Shown in pieces: positions 17,630-25,437 of a DNA stretch of 64,000 nucleotides. A model generated the notes under the pieces. The model ran no database searches and was not told where the DNA came from. It worked only from the letters and a program-made list of their open reading frames with translations. Both the position numbers and the translations under genes were made by a program. Numbering within the stretch: position 1 is the stretch's first letter; the number at the start of each line of letters is the position of its first letter. This DNA comes from Paenibacillus fonticola DSM 21315 (GTDB lineage Bacteria; Bacillota; Bacilli; Paenibacillales; Paenibacillaceae): the NCBI RefSeq assembly GCF_000381905.1, contig NZ_KB907267.1, forward strand, positions 45,704-109,703, given 5' to 3'.

Positions 17630-17683
17630 AATGTATATGGATAATTCCTCCTTTATTGGGTGTTGTCCCCGCTCGATTATTAG

Positions 17684-17755
17684 ATGTATAATCATGGAAG
17701 AAGCTTAATCATCAAATGACCTAGCCTAAGATAAAAGTTATCTAGGCTAGGTCAT
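17684..17755 (+). repeat. Leader motif plus hairpin-family copy E
   Basis: ATGTATAATCATGGAAGAAG begins at 17684. The hairpin arms AAATGACCTAGCCT (17714-17727) and AGGCTAGGTCATTT (17742-17755) pair perfectly, with T at the following positions. Relative to copy B the stem differs by a paired C-G to T-A exchange, so complementarity is kept. Confidence 0.75.
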
Positions 17756-17803
17756 TTTCGTACTTTCCCTTTTGTAATCGTGACGAGGAAGAGTAGGGGA
17801 GAT

Positions 17804-18622
17804 ATGAATAATGATAACGATCACCTAAAAGGAATGATGCTGCGAATGGAAGAGGTACTTGTTCTTACATATAAAAAATCAGAAGTCTATAACAATCTTA
17901 GACTATATGTGCGGAAGCCAAAGCTGCCCAAAAGCGATGCTTCCTGTATCATTTTTTTTCACGGAGCAGGGTTCAGTAATAATAAAGTAAATGCTGGTCA
18001 ATTTCAGCACCATGCTGCTCATTTTTCATCCTTGGGCATATTGACCATTCGTGCGGAATATCGTCCTTTAGAACTTGAAGGGTTGTTTTCCCCTATAGAA
18101 AGTTTGAAGAACGCCAAATCGGCAATTCGATGGGTTAGGGAGAATTCGGAACTTCTAGGTATTGACCGAAACAAGGTCATAGCTGCGGGTGCTTCAGCCG
18201 GGGGATATCTATGTCTGTGCACTGCCATGATTTCCGGGTTTAACGATCCAGCCGACAATTTATTTACGGATCCCGCGCCCAATGCGATGATTGTATTCAA
18301 TGGCGGAGTGAACTCTGAAGCGCTAATTGATCTTTTTCCAAATGAGAAAGAACAGTTGATCCAGGCTTCACCAATTGAAGTGGTGAGAGAAGGATTACCT
18401 CCTAGCTTATTTTTTCATGGAGCGGAGGATAGGAACATTCCCTATGAAGATATAAAGAGCTTTAATAATAAGATGAAATCGAAGGGGAATTTCTCGCGGC
18501 TGATAAAATTTGAGGGGTTAGGACATGGCTTTTTTAACTATGGGAACTATGATAATGAACCCTATCAAAAAACATTGCTGGATACAGAAGAATTTCTAAG
18601 AGAAGTTAACTTTTGGAGATGA
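17804..18622 (+). CDS. Alpha/beta hydrolase (lipase/esterase, HSL-like)
   Basis: A 272-residue cytoplasmic hydrolase. The oxyanion motif is IIFFHGAGF, the nucleophile elbow is GASAGGYL, the acid is in GAEDRNIPYED and the histidine in GLGHGFFNYG, giving a full catalytic triad in the expected order. This fits alpha/beta-hydrolase fold-3 esterases. ATG 17804 has AGGGGAG just upstream and was preferred to GTG 17780. It starts about 50 bp past hairpin copy E and stands alone. Substrate is probably a short-chain ester, by family only. Confidence 0.87.
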   Translation: MNNDNDHLKGMMLRMEEVLVLTYKKSEVYNNLRLYVRKPKLPKSDASCIIFFHGAGFSNNKVNAGQFQHHAAHFSSLGILTIRAEYRPLELEGLFSPIESLKNAKSAIRWVRENSELLGIDRNKVIAAGASAGGYLCLCTAMISGFNDPADNLFTDPAPNAMIVFNGGVNSEALIDLFPNEKEQLIQASPIEVVREGLPPSLFFHGAEDRNIPYEDIKSFNNKMKSKGNFSRLIKFEGLGHGFFNYGNYDNEPYQKTLLDTEEFLREVNFWR

Positions 18623-18663
18623 CTGCTGAACTGCCTTAATTAATAAAAACCTGATCGTAATGT

Positions 18664-18720
18664 AGAGAGGGATCACATGAAAAAATTTAGATTTAATCAT
18701 AGATAGGGAATAAATGCAAA
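18664..18720 (+). pseudogene. 5' fragment duplicated from the membrane-protein gene at 33577
   Basis: From 'gtaatgtagagagggatc' through the start codon and 'aaaaaatttagatttaat' this stretch nearly matches 33556-33597, including ribosome site and first seven codons (MKKFRFN). It then diverges and meets a TAG two codons later. It is a remnant of a paralogue. Confidence 0.6.
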
Positions 18721-18752
18721 AATTTCTTTAATGTGATTAGGAGGGGACCTAT

Positions 18753-19256
18753 ATTTTAATCCTTAGAGAAATTGTTCTTGAAGATAGTATTTCATTTCTG
18801 GAATTAAATAAACAACTGGATTGGGAAAGTACTTACTTGCTGTTTGAACCGAACGAAAGGATGACAACAGCCGAACAGCAGGAAAATATGGTTTCCCATT
18901 TCATTCGTTCTGAAAATTCTACTATAATTTTGGCTGAAGTAGATGACCAATTAGTCGGGCATATCACCGTCGTAGGAGGCAATACGAATCGTATAAAGCA
19001 TCGGGCGCACATTGTAGTTGGTATTTTGGAGAGATTTAGCGGGCAAGGGATTGGCCGCAAGCTGTTTGAGCAAGTGGAACGTTGGAGAGAAACAACATGT
19101 GTTACGAGACTGGAACTGACTGTAATGGCTAATAATGAACGTGCTATTGGTCTTTATAAGAAGGTGGGGTTCCAGGTCGAAGGAATTAAGGAGCACTCCA
19201 TCAAAATAAATAATGAATATATAGATGAATCCTACATGGCAAAGGTCTACAAATGA
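18753..19256 (+). CDS. GNAT-family N-acetyltransferase with non-canonical start
   Basis: A 167-residue acetyltransferase. The acetyl-CoA loop reads FSGQGIGRKLFEQV and the C-terminal motif NERAIGLYKKVGFQVEG is typical of RimI-like GNATs. ATG 18837 would remove the first beta strand and helix. In-frame sequence upstream (REIVLEDSISFLELNKQLDW) is clearly part of the domain, and AGGAGGGG at 18739-18746 sits 6 bp before ATT 18753. Translation from ATT, or a mutated ATG, is implied. A terminator follows at 19301. Substrate unknown. Confidence 0.75.
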   Translation: MLILREIVLEDSISFLELNKQLDWESTYLLFEPNERMTTAEQQENMVSHFIRSENSTIILAEVDDQLVGHITVVGGNTNRIKHRAHIVVGILERFSGQGIGRKLFEQVERWRETTCVTRLELTVMANNERAIGLYKKVGFQVEGIKEHSIKINNEYIDESYMAKVYK

Positions 19257-19300
19257 GGGATTATCCTTAATGAAGAGATTTATTCTTTCAGCATGAATAT

Positions 19301-19359
19301 AGCGCCAGCTTTCAGTTCACGCTCTGGTAGCGGGTTCGAAAGTATGGCGCTTTTTTTTG
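19301..19359 (+). terminator. Rho-independent terminator after the acetyltransferase
   Basis: AGCGCCA and CTTTC pair with GAAAG and TGGCGCT across a loop of about 26 bp, followed by eight T on the plus strand. Confidence 0.7.
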
Positions 19360-19433
19360 TTTAGTGATTTTAATATAGATTATTTATTGTTTAAGCCCCA
19401 CAGGCTCGACTTAGGGTTAGGGTCAACATACCA

Positions 19434-19868
19434 TTAGTCGAATTTGCTCAATGAATCAAACAAGCGCTTTAAATTATTTAATAAGTGAGTTTTTTCCTCT
19501 GGTGTCCAATCGGCCAATGCTTCTCGCATGATGCGTTGACGGGTGAGGTTAATAACGGAGTTGACCTCCTTTCCATAATTCGTCAATTCAGATACACGAA
19601 TGCGAGAGTCTTCATTGGATGGATAAGTACGAACCAACCCGGCTGTCTCCAACTTATCAATTTGGCGGCTTACACTGGAGTAGTTTTTCCCTAGCATTGC
19701 AGCCAAATCGCCAACACTAGTCGATTCGAGATGCCCGATGCCAACGAAAACACGAAACGCAGCAGCCTCCAAATTAACGCCGGCATTAGCAATCATTTTC
19801 TTATCACGATCAGGCCGATTGATAATAGAAACCAAATCAATTACCGCTTTAAATATTTTATCTTCCAT
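19434..19868 (-). CDS. MarR-family transcriptional regulator
   Basis: A 144-residue winged-helix regulator. STSVGDLAAMLGKNYSSVSRQIDKLETAGLVRTYPS is split here as helix 2 (DLAAMLGKNY) and recognition helix (SSVSRQIDKLE), followed by the wing. Start at 19868 matches the usual MEDKIFKAVIDLV opening; upstream frame overlaps the end of the preceding oxidoreductase gene. It is the second gene of a two-gene minus-strand operon with the quinone oxidoreductase, and two good palindromes in the shared promoter are the likely operator. The ligand is probably a small electrophile or phenolic, by family habit. Confidence 0.87.
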   Translation of the reverse strand: MEDKIFKAVIDLVSIINRPDRDKKMIANAGVNLEAAAFRVFVGIGHLESTSVGDLAAMLGKNYSSVSRQIDKLETAGLVRTYPSNEDSRIRVSELTNYGKEVNSVINLTRQRIMREALADWTPEEKTHLLNNLKRLFDSLSKFD

Positions 19869-19873
19869 GCATA

Positions 19874-20830
19874 TTATTTTACCATTACAACGGGCCGAGG
19901 TGTCAATGGAGCTTGCCAAGCAGCTTCGATATCTTCTAACGCAAACTTCATCGTGGCAATTTTTAACTTCCCCTTGGAGGCCAGTTCAAGAACGTTTTTA
20001 GCAGATGACAACATATCAGACATTGAAACACTTCTGCCACCGCTGCCTAGAAGTTCGATTGTGGATGCGCGAAGTATGGATGAGGGGATAGCGATGGATT
20101 CTTGCCCGGACGAAGTTCCAATACTTACAAAGCGAGTTGTCCGACCTGCACTACTGTGAGGGATCGCTGACATGATAGCGAGGGCGCTATCGCCCCAAAG
20201 GTAATCCAATATAACATCAACACCTCCGGCAATAACTGGCTTTAAAGCGTCCTCAAACACTTTCTTTCCGTTGTGGGCTGTCATATCAAAGGCAATGATT
20301 TCATCCGCTCCAAGGGCTTGCAATTTTGACTCGTTGCGTCCAGTCGCAATGATCTTCTTTGCTCCTAAATACTTGGCGATCTGAACGGCCAAGCTGCCGG
20401 ATGCTCCAGTGGCGCCATTTATCAACACAGTTTGGCCGGATTCAAAGTGAGCCCGATATACCAATGCAGCCCATGATGACATGGCTGGGTTGGCGATTGC
20501 GGCGGCTGTTGCATTATCGATATTTTCCGGTAAAGGGATTATCATATTTTTGTTCGCAATAGTTTGTTCAGCTAAGCTGCCATATGGCGCAGTGGGAAGT
20601 GCAAAGTAAACGCGAGATCCATCCTCCAAAGTGCCAACACCGTCTATACCGGCTATGATCGGGAAATTAATGTCTGATGAGTAGTGCATGCCCATCGAAC
20701 GGAACTTACTGAGTTTACTCAATGCTACTGCCGAAACGTTAATGATAACATCTCCGTCCGATGCAGCTGGTGGATCAAATTGGCCAAATACGGGGGTGGC
20801 CCCCATTTCCTTTACGATTGCTGCTTTCAT
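19874..20830 (-). CDS. Zinc-independent quinone oxidoreductase / MDR-family alcohol dehydrogenase
   Basis: A 318-residue NADPH-dependent enzyme of the medium-chain dehydrogenase family. VLINGATGASGSLAVQIAKYLGAKKIIATGRN is split as AXXGXXG-type NADPH site GATGASGSLA and its following strand KKIIATGRN. The catalytic zinc ligands are absent, as in quinone reductases. GGAGGAGAGG upstream fixes the start at 20830; 37 extra codons in the longer frame lie in the promoter. It precedes the MarR gene with 5 bp between stop and start, and their operator lies 30-90 bp upstream. Confidence 0.87.
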   Translation of the reverse strand: MKAAIVKEMGATPVFGQFDPPAASDGDVIINVSAVALSKLSKFRSMGMHYSSDINFPIIAGIDGVGTLEDGSRVYFALPTAPYGSLAEQTIANKNMIIPLPENIDNATAAAIANPAMSSWAALVYRAHFESGQTVLINGATGASGSLAVQIAKYLGAKKIIATGRNESKLQALGADEIIAFDMTAHNGKKVFEDALKPVIAGGVDVILDYLWGDSALAIMSAIPHSSAGRTTRFVSIGTSSGQESIAIPSSILRASTIELLGSGGRSVSMSDMLSSAKNVLELASKGKLKIATMKFALEDIEAAWQAPLTPRPVVMVK

Positions 20831-20861
20831 AGTAAGTAACCTCTCCTCCATAAAAATAATG

Positions 20862-20916
20862 TGTGCATATTGCACATAATACAGTATAGCATGGATATGT
20901 GCAAAATGCACATAAT
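20862..20916 (-). promoter_or_regulatory. Twin palindromic MarR operators over the promoter
   Basis: TGTGCATATTGCACATAAT (20862-20880) and TATGTGCAAAATGCACATAA (20896-20915) share TGTGCA-N3/4-TGCACA. A third half-site, GTGTGCATATAA, lies near 20935. On the minus strand TATACT between the two palindromes is a plausible -10. Binding by the MarR product of the operon is inferred. Confidence 0.65.
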
Positions 20917-21038
20917 TTACGGGGTTATAGTTAGTGTGCATATAACAATAAAAAGATCACCCAAAATAATAAAAAATTATTGTAAAACGATAAATAATGT
21001 GTTAAATTCAAAAAGAATAATTAAGTGAGGTGCTTTTT

Positions 21039-21521
21039 ATGGAACGAGGATCAACACTCTTTTTAAAAATTGCTGTTATACTTATTGGAATCCCAGTTCT
21101 TGCTTTGTTCATATTTTTGGTGCCGGAGATAGCGAATTTTGCAGCAGAATTGTATCCGGATATTGCTTATATGAAATATTTCGTTTTCGTGGATTTGTAT
21201 GCAACGGCGATACCTTTTTACTTTGCTCTGTATCAAGCTTTTAAACTTCTAAGCTATATTGACAAAAACAAAGCATTCTCGAAATTATCCGTTAAGGCTT
21301 TAATGAACATAAAGTACTGTGCAATCACAATTAGCAGCTTGTTTGTGCTAGGCATGCCGCTCTTCTATATCATGGCGGAGATAGACGACGCCCCAGGGAT
21401 CATACTCATCGGATTGGTGTTGATTTTTGCTTCATTGGTGATTGCCGTTTTTGCTGCTGTTCTCCAAAGACTTTTACAAGAAGCTATTCATATAAAATCA
21501 GAAAATGATTTAACGGTCTGA
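21039..21521 (+). CDS. DUF2975 membrane protein
   Basis: A 160-residue protein with four hydrophobic helices (LFLKIAVILIGIPVLALF; YFVFVDLYATAIPFYFALY; ISSLFVLGMPLFYIMA; a last one near residues 120-145). This is the DUF2975 pattern, of which B. subtilis members sit beside a small XRE-type regulator. GTGAGGTG precedes ATG 21039. The regulator gene follows after 10 bp. The pair recurs widely in Firmicutes; function is not known. Confidence 0.8.
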   Translation: MERGSTLFLKIAVILIGIPVLALFIFLVPEIANFAAELYPDIAYMKYFVFVDLYATAIPFYFALYQAFKLLSYIDKNKAFSKLSVKALMNIKYCAITISSLFVLGMPLFYIMAEIDDAPGIILIGLVLIFASLVIAVFAAVLQRLLQEAIHIKSENDLTV

Positions 21522-21531
21522 GGTGGATAAC

Positions 21532-21753
21532 ATGGCAATTATAATCAATATTGATGTGATGCTGGCGAAAAGGAAAATGAGCGTAACAGAACTTTCAGAG
21601 AGGGTTGGAATCACAATGGCTAATCTTTCTATATTGAAAAATGGAAAGGCAAAAGCAATCAGGTTTTCCACTTTAGAGGCGATTTGCAAAGCATTAGAAT
21701 GCCAGCCTGGAGACATTTTAGAATACAAAAGTGACGGAGACACTCAAGAATAA
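21532..21753 (+). CDS. YozG-like Cro/CI (XRE) regulator
   Basis: A 73-residue single-domain helix-turn-helix protein: VTELSERVGITMANLSIL is the DNA-binding helix pair and FSTLEAICKALECQPGDILE the family C-terminal end. GAGGTGG lies 6 bp before ATG 21532. Co-transcribed with the DUF2975 gene, which it probably regulates. Confidence 0.87.
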   Translation: MAIIINIDVMLAKRKMSVTELSERVGITMANLSILKNGKAKAIRFSTLEAICKALECQPGDILEYKSDGDTQE

Positions 21754-21795
21754 CATTGTATTTCACGCAGCGGGCTATCGCCTTTTGGTTTCAGG

Positions 21796-21869
21796 ATGTA
21801 TAATCGTGGAAGAAGCTCAGACAACCAACGCTCCAGCCTAAGATTAGAGCTATCTAAGGCTGGGGCGTT
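21796..21869 (+). repeat. Leader motif plus hairpin-family copy F
   Basis: ATGTATAATCGTGGAAGAAG begins at 21796, then CTCAGACAACCAACG as in copy B. AACGCTCCAGCCT (21827) pairs with AAGGCTGGGGCGTT (21856-21869), with one G-T pair, and is followed by TTG. It lies about 40 bp after the YozG-like stop. Confidence 0.75.
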
Positions 21870-21921
21870 TTGTGTTTAAGAAGGGCATAGTTTAAGGAGG
21901 TTTTATACAGAGAGGAATTGA

Positions 21922-21980
21922 ATGACCCGACCTAAGATAGGAGCTAGCTAAGTTACGGCGCGTCATAGATGCGGGCACGT
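21922..21980 (+). repeat. Hairpin-family copy G (decayed)
   Basis: TGACCCGACCTAAGATAGGA begins a copy whose right arm (GCTAGCTAAG, then GGCGCGTCA) has drifted. The tail 'tagatgcgggcacgtt' matches that after copy A. Confidence 0.55.
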
Positions 21981-22052
21981 TACCTAAAAGCAGTGCGAAT
22001 TAAAGGGTCAACTCATCTGCTATTATATAAGCAAAGAAAGGAAGTGCAGTAA

Positions 22053-23081
22053 ATGAAAGTCTTTCCAGCAATTGAAAATACAATACGAGAGCATAATGAA
22101 TCACAGCCTTTTTCCGGAGCGGTTTTAGTCCAAAAAGAAGGGAATACTTTTGCACAAGGGTATGGATATGCAAATCGTTCCGAACGAATACAAAATAGTT
22201 CTTATACAAGGTTTGGAATAGCATCTGGCTGTAAAATTTTCACTTCTATTGCTATATGTCAGTTGGTCCAAGAAGGCGTATTGTCTTTTGATTCCTATTT
22301 AAAAGACTGTTTAGATATTTCATTTCCTAATTTTGATGCCGGAATTACAATACATCATTTATTAACCCATACTTCGGGAATACCAGATTATTTTGATGAG
22401 GAGTTCATGCATGATTTTGAGCAACTTTGGGAGGACCTGCCCATGTACTCCATTCAATCACCAAAAGATTTCCTGCCTTTGTTTCAGAATAATCCAATGA
22501 AGTTTTCTCCTGGGGAAAGATTCTCATACAATAATGCAGGTTTCATTGTCCTAGGATTAGTAGTGGAGCAGAAAACAGGATTGGAATTTACAGAATACGT
22601 TGAGAAAAATATATTTCAACGCTGCAGAATGCGGGATTCAGGTTATTTTAGAATGGATCAACTACCTGAGCGAACAGCTGTCGGGTATATAGACAATGAG
22701 GATAACACTTGGAAGAGTAATATATATTCAGTTCCAATCAAAGGCGGACCTGACGGAGGAGCATTTACGACAGTGCATGATTTGGGCCGGTTTTGGGAGG
22801 CTTTGTTGAATCATCAATTGTTGTCCCCAGAATATACTAAAATATTGTTGACTCCACATGCACAGGTTTACGATCAGACATACTATGGGTACGGTGTTTG
22901 GATGTTGATGCAAAGTGATACCATTTTTAAATACTATGTAGTGGGCAGTGACCCGGGGGTCCTTATGGAATCATCCGTATATCCCGAAAACAATATACAT
23001 GCACATATTATCGGTAATATGAATCATGGTGCTAGTACCATCGCGCGTAAAATTGATGAAATAATTCATAAGGAAGCATGA
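22053..23081 (+). CDS. Beta-lactamase-family serine hydrolase
   Basis: A 342-residue protein of the class C beta-lactamase / penicillin-binding esterase family, about the minimal domain length. S58-x-x-K61 lies in GIASGCK, the Tyr motif in RFSYNNAGF, and the third element near HGAS at the C-terminus. No signal peptide is present, so it is probably cytoplasmic. GGAAGTG precedes the start. It differs from the secreted homologue at 11865 by lacking the export signal and extension. Likely substrates are esters or D-peptides. Confidence 0.87.
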   Translation: MKVFPAIENTIREHNESQPFSGAVLVQKEGNTFAQGYGYANRSERIQNSSYTRFGIASGCKIFTSIAICQLVQEGVLSFDSYLKDCLDISFPNFDAGITIHHLLTHTSGIPDYFDEEFMHDFEQLWEDLPMYSIQSPKDFLPLFQNNPMKFSPGERFSYNNAGFIVLGLVVEQKTGLEFTEYVEKNIFQRCRMRDSGYFRMDQLPERTAVGYIDNEDNTWKSNIYSVPIKGGPDGGAFTTVHDLGRFWEALLNHQLLSPEYTKILLTPHAQVYDQTYYGYGVWMLMQSDTIFKYYVVGSDPGVLMESSVYPENNIHAHIIGNMNHGASTIARKIDEIIHKEA

Positions 23082-23088
23082 AAAGTAT

Positions 23089-23128
23089 AGATGCCGCCTA
23101 AGATAAGCGCTATCTATGGTGGGCGTCT
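23089..23128 (+). repeat. Hairpin-family copy H
   Basis: AGATGCCGCC pairs imperfectly with GGTGGGCGTCT around CCTAAGAT / ATCTATGG. It lies a few bases after the serine hydrolase stop and is followed by TTTCG. Confidence 0.55.
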
Positions 23129-23173
23129 TTCGTCAAACTTAAATAGAGACTATATAAGGAGTGGGAGCTGTAA

Positions 23174-23443
23174 ATGTTTGAAATTGAAGTTAATGATACT
23201 TTTAAAATAACCGGAAGAGGATTTGTTGTTGTAGGGGAAATCATAAAAAATGAAACCACATTAAAAAACGGAGATATTCTAATTAATAGAGAAGATAACG
23301 AACAAAAGATATATGTAAATGCAGTTGAAATGACAAGTTACGGAGCAAGATTAAGAAAGGATTTAAGAAGCATGGGATTTTTAACGGAAATTTCCGAAGA
23401 AGCAGCAAAATCATTGATCGGAAAAAGACTCTATAAGGAATAG
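23174..23443 (+). CDS. Small EF-Tu-domain-II-like beta-barrel protein
   Basis: An 89-residue protein whose first half (DTFKITGRGFVVVGEI, then LKNGDILINRED) follows the beta-barrel of translational GTPase domain II, where the pattern is FxITGRGxVVxGxI...GD. The C-terminus is helical and charged. No GTPase domain is attached. AAGGAGTGGGAGC precedes the start. It lies 8 bp upstream of a zinc-ribbon protein gene and both seem co-transcribed. Such stand-alone barrels are annotated in several Firmicutes without known function. Confidence 0.7.
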   Translation: MFEIEVNDTFKITGRGFVVVGEIIKNETTLKNGDILINREDNEQKIYVNAVEMTSYGARLRKDLRSMGFLTEISEEAAKSLIGKRLYKE

Positions 23444-23450
23444 GAACGAA

Positions 23451-23966
23451 TTGAAAATGAAATTTAAAAATCAACATCGAATGCTGGTAAGCTTTGGTGC
23501 GTACTTTTTAGTCGTATGTCCAAATTGTAGCGGGAAAGCCAAGGTCATTTCATTAGGAGCACCATCTCCATACATAACCGGTATAACCAGAAGGTTTTTT
23601 TGTTCGGAATGCGGATCGCATAAAGAATTTGTTCCTAGGAAAAATTGCTATAACGAAGCCGTAATTCGTTACAGTAAAAATTGGGAAGAGGGCTATATAA
23701 ATATTGGCGGTCCATTTGATTGGTTTTTTGGTTATTCGCTATATTTGCAAATCCCCTGCTGTGGTCAAACTTTATGGGCTTACAACCTTGAGCATTTAGA
23801 GTATGTGGAAAGTTATGTTGCAGCGGAATTAAGAGAAGATCATCCCTATTATTTGAGCGTGGAAAGCAGACTGCCGGCCTGGATGAAATCTGCCAAAAAT
23901 CGTCATGATGTTCTTAAAGCTATTGGGAAATTAAAAATAAAAGAATCTGGACTAATAAAGTCATAA
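23451..23966 (+). CDS. Zinc-ribbon protein (TFIIB-type), uncharacterised
   Basis: A 171-residue protein. Two cysteine pairs, VVCPNCSGK and FFCSECGSH, form one zinc ribbon; a third, IPCCGQTLWAYN, occurs near residue 105. GYINIGGPFDWFFGY and ESRLPAWMKSAKNRHDV mark a family seen in Bacillus and Paenibacillus with no known role. TTG 23451 has AAGGAATAGG at good spacing, ATG 23457 is the alternative. Follows the EF-Tu-like barrel gene closely. Confidence 0.7.
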   Translation: MKMKFKNQHRMLVSFGAYFLVVCPNCSGKAKVISLGAPSPYITGITRRFFCSECGSHKEFVPRKNCYNEAVIRYSKNWEEGYINIGGPFDWFFGYSLYLQIPCCGQTLWAYNLEHLEYVESYVAAELREDHPYYLSVESRLPAWMKSAKNRHDVLKAIGKLKIKESGLIKS

Positions 23967-24027
23967 ACTGTGAGGGAATGTAGAAATATTTTGGCGTTCA
24001 AAATTGTAGAGGAAAGGTGTGGAAAAT

Positions 24028-24576
24028 ATGGAGGCTGCTATTTTTTTGAGATCAGAAAGGCTGACATACAGACAAACCACCGTTAGTGATTTAGAGCAGA
24101 TTGTAGCGGTAGAGAACGATGCGGAGAACATTGCCTATATTATTCCTTGGTCAAAAGAACAACATGCAGCAGTGTTAAGCGATTCCGATAAGAAACATAT
24201 TGTCATAGAGGATGAACATATGAGCTGGGTTGGGTATGTCATCTTGGCAGGCTTGGATAGTCCGCATCATAGTGTTGAACTGGTCCGGATTGTGATATCA
24301 AAGAAAAATAAAGGTTATGGAAGAGAAGCAATCAAGGCGATGTTGAAATATATCATTGAAGACCTCCAGGCTCATCGCATCTGGCTGGATGTAAAGGAAT
24401 ATAACGAGAGAGCGAAACAGCTTTATTTATCCCTTGGATTTAAACAGGAGGGAATATTAAGAGAATGCATTAAGAACGGTGATAAGTACGAGTCTCTGAT
24501 CGTGATGTCGTTGTTGCAGCAGGAGGTTACACATGCACTTGGAAATAAGAAGACCAGTGCTGGAAGATCGCACTAG
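24028..24576 (+). CDS. GNAT-family N-acetyltransferase
   Basis: A 182-residue RimJ/RimL-like acetyltransferase. The opening FLRSERLTYRQTTVSDLEQI is the usual N-terminal strand; IVISKKNKGYGREAIKAML is the acetyl-CoA loop; NERAKQLYLSLGFKQEGIL is the C-terminal motif. AGGAAAGG lies 10 bp before ATG 24028. A decayed paralogue of its N-terminus is found at 33423. A bidirectional terminator follows. Substrate unknown. Confidence 0.88.
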   Translation: MEAAIFLRSERLTYRQTTVSDLEQIVAVENDAENIAYIIPWSKEQHAAVLSDSDKKHIVIEDEHMSWVGYVILAGLDSPHHSVELVRIVISKKNKGYGREAIKAMLKYIIEDLQAHRIWLDVKEYNERAKQLYLSLGFKQEGILRECIKNGDKYESLIVMSLLQQEVTHALGNKKTSAGRSH

Positions 24577-24602
24577 TGTATCTTACACGCTCAGTGCAAA
24601 AT

Positions 24603-24638
24603 AAGCAGCACGCCCTTTACGAGGCGTGCTGCTTGTTT
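24603..24638. terminator. Bidirectional terminator between convergent genes
   Basis: AAGCAGCACGCC (24603-24614) pairs perfectly with GGCGTGCTGCTT (24623-24634). T-rich sequence follows on plus and ATTTTG on minus, serving the acetyltransferase and the convergent cyclohydrolase gene. Confidence 0.85.
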
Positions 24639-24670
24639 ATAGTTATGGTTGCAGCAGGAATAATCTATCC

Positions 24671-25405
24671 CTATTCCTCCAAATGTCCTGAGCGCTGCAC
24701 CTTGGTCTGTAAATAGAACTCGTTGAATGCTGACTCGCCACCCCAAATCGGTTCTCTTCCAGATAAGGTTAGGCCAGCTTTTTGCAGGGCTTCGAGCTTC
24801 TTCGGATTATTCGTCATGAGCGTCACTGGCTTGGTGCGAAGAGTCCGCAGCACGCTTAGCGCATCGGTGTAGTTTCTGGAATCGTCGACGAATCCGAGAC
24901 TCAAGTTAGCTTCAACCGTGTCGTATCCGTTCTCTTGCAGCACGTAGGCCATTGCTTTGCTGAACAATCCAATGCCGCGCCCTTCATGGTTGGCCAAGTA
25001 GAATAGTGCACCTGTACCGTGCTCCACGATATTTTTCATCGATTTTTTCAGCTGGTAGCCGCAATCGCATTTTTGACTGCCGAAGATATCGCCTGTGTGG
25101 CAGATCGAATGCATGCGAATCAGCGCTTCGTCAGCGTTTTTGAAGTCGCCGTACACGAGCACGCTCGATTGCTGATATTCGGCTAAGCTTGCGGATGACA
25201 GCTGGTCGATAATTTCTTGAAAGTTATCTGTAACTTGGCAACGGCTTAGCCAGCAGTACCATTGGAAAATGACCGTTTCCCCGTCCAGGTCGACGGGCAG
25301 CTTGATCGGTCCAACGAGGTAAATGCCGCCTTCCTCGGTTTGGATTAATTGAATTTTATCTTTTAAAATATCCAATGCTTTAGGTTCTAGCTTCGTATCC
25401 GACAT
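24671..25405 (-). CDS. ribA: GTP cyclohydrolase II
   Basis: A 244-residue single-domain GTP cyclohydrolase II. IRMHSICHTGDIFGSQKCDC carries the three zinc-binding cysteines, NHEGRGIGLFSKAMAYVLQ the catalytic region, and TLMTNNPKKLEALQ the guanine-binding end. The enzyme converts GTP to the first pyrimidine of riboflavin synthesis. The usual fusion to a DHBP synthase (RibB) is absent, and no other rib gene is nearby. It lies 32 bp downstream of a flavin-dependent monooxygenase gene on the same strand, so the two appear to be an operon. AAGGAATG precedes the start. Confidence 0.9.
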   Translation of the reverse strand: MSDTKLEPKALDILKDKIQLIQTEEGGIYLVGPIKLPVDLDGETVIFQWYCWLSRCQVTDNFQEIIDQLSSASLAEYQQSSVLVYGDFKNADEALIRMHSICHTGDIFGSQKCDCGYQLKKSMKNIVEHGTGALFYLANHEGRGIGLFSKAMAYVLQENGYDTVEANLSLGFVDDSRNYTDALSVLRTLRTKPVTLMTNNPKKLEALQKAGLTLSGREPIWGGESAFNEFYLQTKVQRSGHLEE

Positions 25406-25437
25406 CGAATCATTCCTTTATCGCATAATGTTATAGG

